Below are positions 61,496-64,000 of a stretch of 64,000 nt of DNA, piece after piece; position 1 is the stretch's first letter, and each line of letters begins with the position of its first letter. The notes under the pieces are model-generated. The model did no database searches, was not told the origin of the DNA, and worked only from the letters and a program-made list of their open reading frames with translations. The position numbers and the translations under genes were made by a program. The stretch is from positions 3,338,882 through 3,402,881 of the forward strand of contig NZ_CP042828.1 of assembly GCF_008000995.1 (NCBI RefSeq), read 5' to 3'. The DNA is from Ruania zhangjianzhongii (GTDB lineage: Bacteria; Actinomycetota; Actinomycetes; Actinomycetales; Beutenbergiaceae).

Positions 61496-62416
61496 TCACA
61501 TCGACCGGCTGTCGGCCAGCTGACGGCGTAGGTACAGGATCGAGGCGAGCACCGTGATCACGGTGAGGAACAGCGCGACCGCTGCGCCGAGGCCGTAGTC
61601 GTTGTTCACGAACGTTTCCTTGTACATGGTCAGCGCGAGCGTCTCGGAGACTCGGCCCGGGCCACCCTGGGTCATCGCCCAGACCACGTCGAAGGTCTTC
61701 AGGCTGCCCACGATCGCCAGACCGACCACCACAGTGGTCAGCGGTGCGAGCATCGGCCACGTCATCGTCCGGAACAGCGTGAACCCGCTGGCACCGTCGA
61801 CCCGCGCAGCCTCGATCGGCTCCTTCGGGATGGACTGCAGCCCGATACCGAACAGCAGCGCGTTCACCCCGGCGCCCTGCCAGCTGGCGGCCAGGATCAT
61901 CATCACCGTGTTCAGCGGTCCGTCCAGCAACCAGCGCAGATCCGCACCGGGGAGGTGGAGAAAGGCCATCGCCTGGCTGAGCGCGCCGTTGGTCTGCAGC
62001 ACGAAGGACCAGATCACGCCCACGGCCACGCCGGAGATCGCGTACGGGACGAGGAACGGCAGCCGGAACCAGGTGGCACCGCGCATCCCGTGGCTGAGCA
62101 CCGCGATCAGCAGGCCAAGCCCCACCGGAAGCAGGATGGTCCCGATCACCCAGAACAACGTGTTCCGCAGCGAGACCAGGAACCCCGGGTCGGCGAACAT
62201 CGCCGTGAAGTTCTCGATGCCGACGAACTCGGGATCGCCGAGCCCGCTGTACTCGTTCAGGCTGATCCAGCTGGTCCAGATGAACGGGAGATAGAGGACG
62301 ACGGCAACCAGCAGCACCCCGGGTGCGACGAATCCGATACTGGAGACCCAGTACGGATTCTTCGGTTTCTTCCCCCTCGGGAGCAGCTCGGCCCGCCGGG
62401 CGGTCGGAGCAGACAC
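61496..62416 (-). CDS. Carbohydrate ABC transporter permease (MalF type), second system
   Basis: 306 residues from GTG 62416 with GGAG 5 bases upstream; six helices. The EAA loop is KEPIEAARVDGASGFTLFRT. It is separated from the binding-protein gene by a perfect 13-bp hairpin, which may lower permease output relative to the binding protein. Confidence 0.93.
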   Translation of the reverse strand: MSAPTARRAELLPRGKKPKNPYWVSSIGFVAPGVLLVAVVLYLPFIWTSWISLNEYSGLGDPEFVGIENFTAMFADPGFLVSLRNTLFWVIGTILLPVGLGLLIAVLSHGMRGATWFRLPFLVPYAISGVAVGVIWSFVLQTNGALSQAMAFLHLPGADLRWLLDGPLNTVMMILAASWQGAGVNALLFGIGLQSIPKEPIEAARVDGASGFTLFRTMTWPMLAPLTTVVVGLAIVGSLKTFDVVWAMTQGGPGRVSETLALTMYKETFVNNDYGLGAAVALFLTVITVLASILYLRRQLADSRSM

Positions 62417-62445
62417 ACGGTCTCCTTACTCTCAGCGTGGGCAGG

Positions 62446-62473
62446 GGTGGGGCGGACCGTGGTCCGCCCCACC
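62446..62473 (-). repeat. Perfect 13-bp hairpin between binding-protein and permease genes
   Basis: GGTGGGGCGGACC (62446-62458) and its exact complement (62461-62473) with GT between. It starts 8 bases after the binding-protein stop. Similar hairpins in malE-malF type operons stabilise the upstream message (known); here it is inference. Confidence 0.85.
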
Positions 62474-62480
62474 GAGCAGG

Positions 62481-63746
62481 TCAGGAGTTCTCGGCCCAGT
62501 AGGCGTCCGCAGCATCCTGGATCGCCTGCAGGTGGCCCATCGGGTCGTCGTTGTTGGTCACGAACGCACCGAACTCCTCCGAGGCGACCGTGTAGATGTC
62601 GTTCGGGGTGGCCTCGAGGTAACGGCGCATCTGCAACGAGTCCTCACTGGTGGCCTGCGTGGTGATCTCCTGCAGCCCCTCGTCGGTCACCGTGGCCTCC
62701 GGGTTGAAGGAGACGTCGCCGCGGGACTCACTCCATGCCGTCTGGGCATCGGTGGTCATCCACCACTCGGAGTAGGCCAGTGCGGCCTCCTCGTTGGCGC
62801 TGTCCGCACCCACGCAGAGCGGCCCGGTCTCGACGACCACCGGAGTCTGCGGCTGGTCACCGTTGACAGCAGGCAGGAGGAACGAGCCGTAGTCCTCGCC
62901 GGAGACCATGTCCAGATCGTTCAGCTGGCCGGTGAAGAACGTACCGAAGTAGGCCATCGCGACGTCCCCGCTCTGCAGCAGGACCTGGGGGTCGGTCTCC
63001 ACACCGGGGTCGATGAAGTAGCCGTCAGACTGCATCTGGTGCCAGGTCTCCATCGCCTCCACGACTACCGGGTCGGTGTAGCTGACACTGCCGTCGGACA
63101 GACCGTCGTAGGCCTCGGGGTCGAGTCCGGCCAGGATCGCCTGGAACCAGACGAACTCGAAGATGATGTTCATCTGGTGCAGCGGAGTCACGTCGTTGGC
63201 GACCAGCGTGTCGGCGACGTCGATGAACTCCTCCCAGGTGGTCGGCACCTCGACGCCGTTGTCCTCGAAGACCTGGGTGTTGTAGTACATCACCCAATAG
63301 ACGACGTTCAGCGGCACGCAGTACTGCGCACCCTCGTAGGTGTAGTTCTCGGCGAGCTCCTCGGTCACATACCCGTTGGCGATCGCCTCGTCCCAGATGT
63401 CGGTGGTCTCGGCCACCAGTCCCTGGTCCACCAGCTGGGCCAGCTGATCGCCCGTGTGCCAGGTGAACAGATCGGGGCGCTCGTTGGTGCGGAACGACTG
63501 CTTGATGAACGCGTCATAGGCGGTGGGGTCGGAATAGCCGGTGAAGTCCAGCTCCGGCGCCACCCCCTCGGACGCACCGTTCATGTCCTCGAAGGACGAC
63601 TCCCAGGCCGCTTTGTCGGTGAAGAAGCTCAACGTCGTCTCGGCCGGGTCGCCACCACCACCGCCGCCGTCATCGCCGGAACATGCGGTCAGCGCGAGGG
63701 CAGCCGAGGCAAGCATCGCCGTGGCCATCGCCATCTTGGTTCTCAT
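62481..63746 (-). CDS. Sugar-binding lipoprotein of the second ABC importer
   Basis: 421 residues. Lipobox LTAC (Cys22), then a Gly-rich linker, then the family 1 solute-binding fold (RPDLFTWHTGDQLAQL, NVVYWVMYYNTQVFEDNG, LLQSGDVAMAYFGTFF). It is the first structural gene of the second importer, with an AAGGGGTGTC RBS region. The regulator gene ends 82 bases upstream on the same strand. Confidence 0.93.
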   Translation of the reverse strand: MRTKMAMATAMLASAALALTACSGDDGGGGGGDPAETTLSFFTDKAAWESSFEDMNGASEGVAPELDFTGYSDPTAYDAFIKQSFRTNERPDLFTWHTGDQLAQLVDQGLVAETTDIWDEAIANGYVTEELAENYTYEGAQYCVPLNVVYWVMYYNTQVFEDNGVEVPTTWEEFIDVADTLVANDVTPLHQMNIIFEFVWFQAILAGLDPEAYDGLSDGSVSYTDPVVVEAMETWHQMQSDGYFIDPGVETDPQVLLQSGDVAMAYFGTFFTGQLNDLDMVSGEDYGSFLLPAVNGDQPQTPVVVETGPLCVGADSANEEAALAYSEWWMTTDAQTAWSESRGDVSFNPEATVTDEGLQEITTQATSEDSLQMRRYLEATPNDIYTVASEEFGAFVTNNDDPMGHLQAIQDAADAYWAENS

Positions 63747-63827
63747 CGAGACACCCCTTCGTGGTCGGGTGATAGGTGATGTGGATCCGCCGCCGCCCGG
63801 TCCGGCGGCGGAGGTGGAGGGACTCCG

Positions 63828-64000
63828 CTAGACGCGGGCCCGGACTATCGCGGATACCTCTTCGAGGTGCTGGCGGGCTGAGGACCTGGCGTCCTCCGGC
63901 CGGCCCTCACGCACTGCTGCGGCGATGCGCGCATGTTCGTCGTAGTCCTCGACGGCGTCCCCGTGCAGGCGCAGGATCTCCCGTTGCGAATCGGCGTGGA
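63828..64000 (-). CDS. GntR/FadR-type regulator (FCD domain), 5' end outside window
   Basis: Only the last 56 or so residues are inside, ending QHLEEVSAIVRARV. The segment DEHARIAAAVREGRPEDARS is the last helices of an FCD ligand-binding domain. Such regulators often control sugar-acid catabolism, which fits the operon downstream. The DNA-binding part is beyond the edge. Confidence 0.8.
   Translation of the reverse strand, partial: HADSQREILRLHGDAVEDYDEHARIAAAVREGRPEDARSSARQHLEEVSAIVRARV

Overview
This 64 kb window is chromosomal DNA from a high-GC Gram-positive actinobacterium. The gene content supports this: NucS mismatch endonuclease, a SigR/RsrA thiol-stress pair, the tiny ribosomal protein bL37, a fused 2-oxoglutarate dehydrogenase (OdhA/Kgd), a CNNM/CBS pair, and the order lysA-hom-thrC-thrB-rho-prfA-prmC-sua5-wecA-atpI-atpBEFHAGDC-DUF2550-nucS, which matches the order known from mycobacteria. 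I infer a member of the Micrococcales, perhaps near Ruania or Beutenbergia, but the sequence alone does not fix the genus. I see no prophage, insertion sequence, CRISPR array or rRNA operon.

Layout. Bases 1-24200 are almost entirely minus strand: partial nagA, nucS, DUF2550, the complete F1Fo ATP synthase operon, atpI and wecA, sua5 with an acidic repeat tail, then (plus strand) a VanZ-like and a PAP2 gene, then prmC, prfA, rho, thrB, thrC, hom, lysA, an ArgRS-like protein that has lost its catalytic core, and a proline-rich membrane protein. A tRNA-Arg(CCG) lies at 24334-24406. Bases 24400-35750 hold assorted genes: DUF998/TetR divergent pair, methyltransferase, stand-alone TOPRIM protein, ThrE-type exporter, aldose epimerase, M23 peptidase, two CNNM/CBS proteins, and a two-component system. 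Bases 35960-43630 hold odhA, an SGNH hydrolase, the methionine/alanine importer metPS, a quinone-oxidoreductase-like enzyme and bL37. Bases 43760-48550 hold sigR-rsrA, a DoxX protein, aroA and rsgA. Bases 48674-52087 are sdhCAB, with sdhC broken by one extra base in a five-base homopolymer. Bases 52246-63830 form a sugar-utilisation locus: two complete binding-protein ABC importers, a six-hairpin-type glycosidase, a CE7 acetyl esterase, a glucarate-dehydratase-like enolase-superfamily enzyme, an SDR dehydrogenase and the end of an FCD-type GntR regulator. They plausibly act together: import of (acetylated, uronic-acid-bearing) oligosaccharides, deacetylation, hydrolysis, and oxidation/dehydration of the released acid sugar.

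Regulatory sequence. Several promoters use a TAGGCT-like -10, some only 6-8 bases from the start codon, suggesting leaderless mRNAs. sigR has a distal GGAAT-N18-GTTG promoter just before an in-frame upstream ATG, which predicts a long and a short sigma isoform. Intergenic regions at gene or operon ends carry long inverted repeats, several with an outer and an inner stem and none with a clear U-tract. No stretch longer than 300 bases lacks a gene. The longest are 296 bases between hom and lysA (repeats, palindrome, G-rich tract) and 31127-31376 (promoter of the M23 gene).
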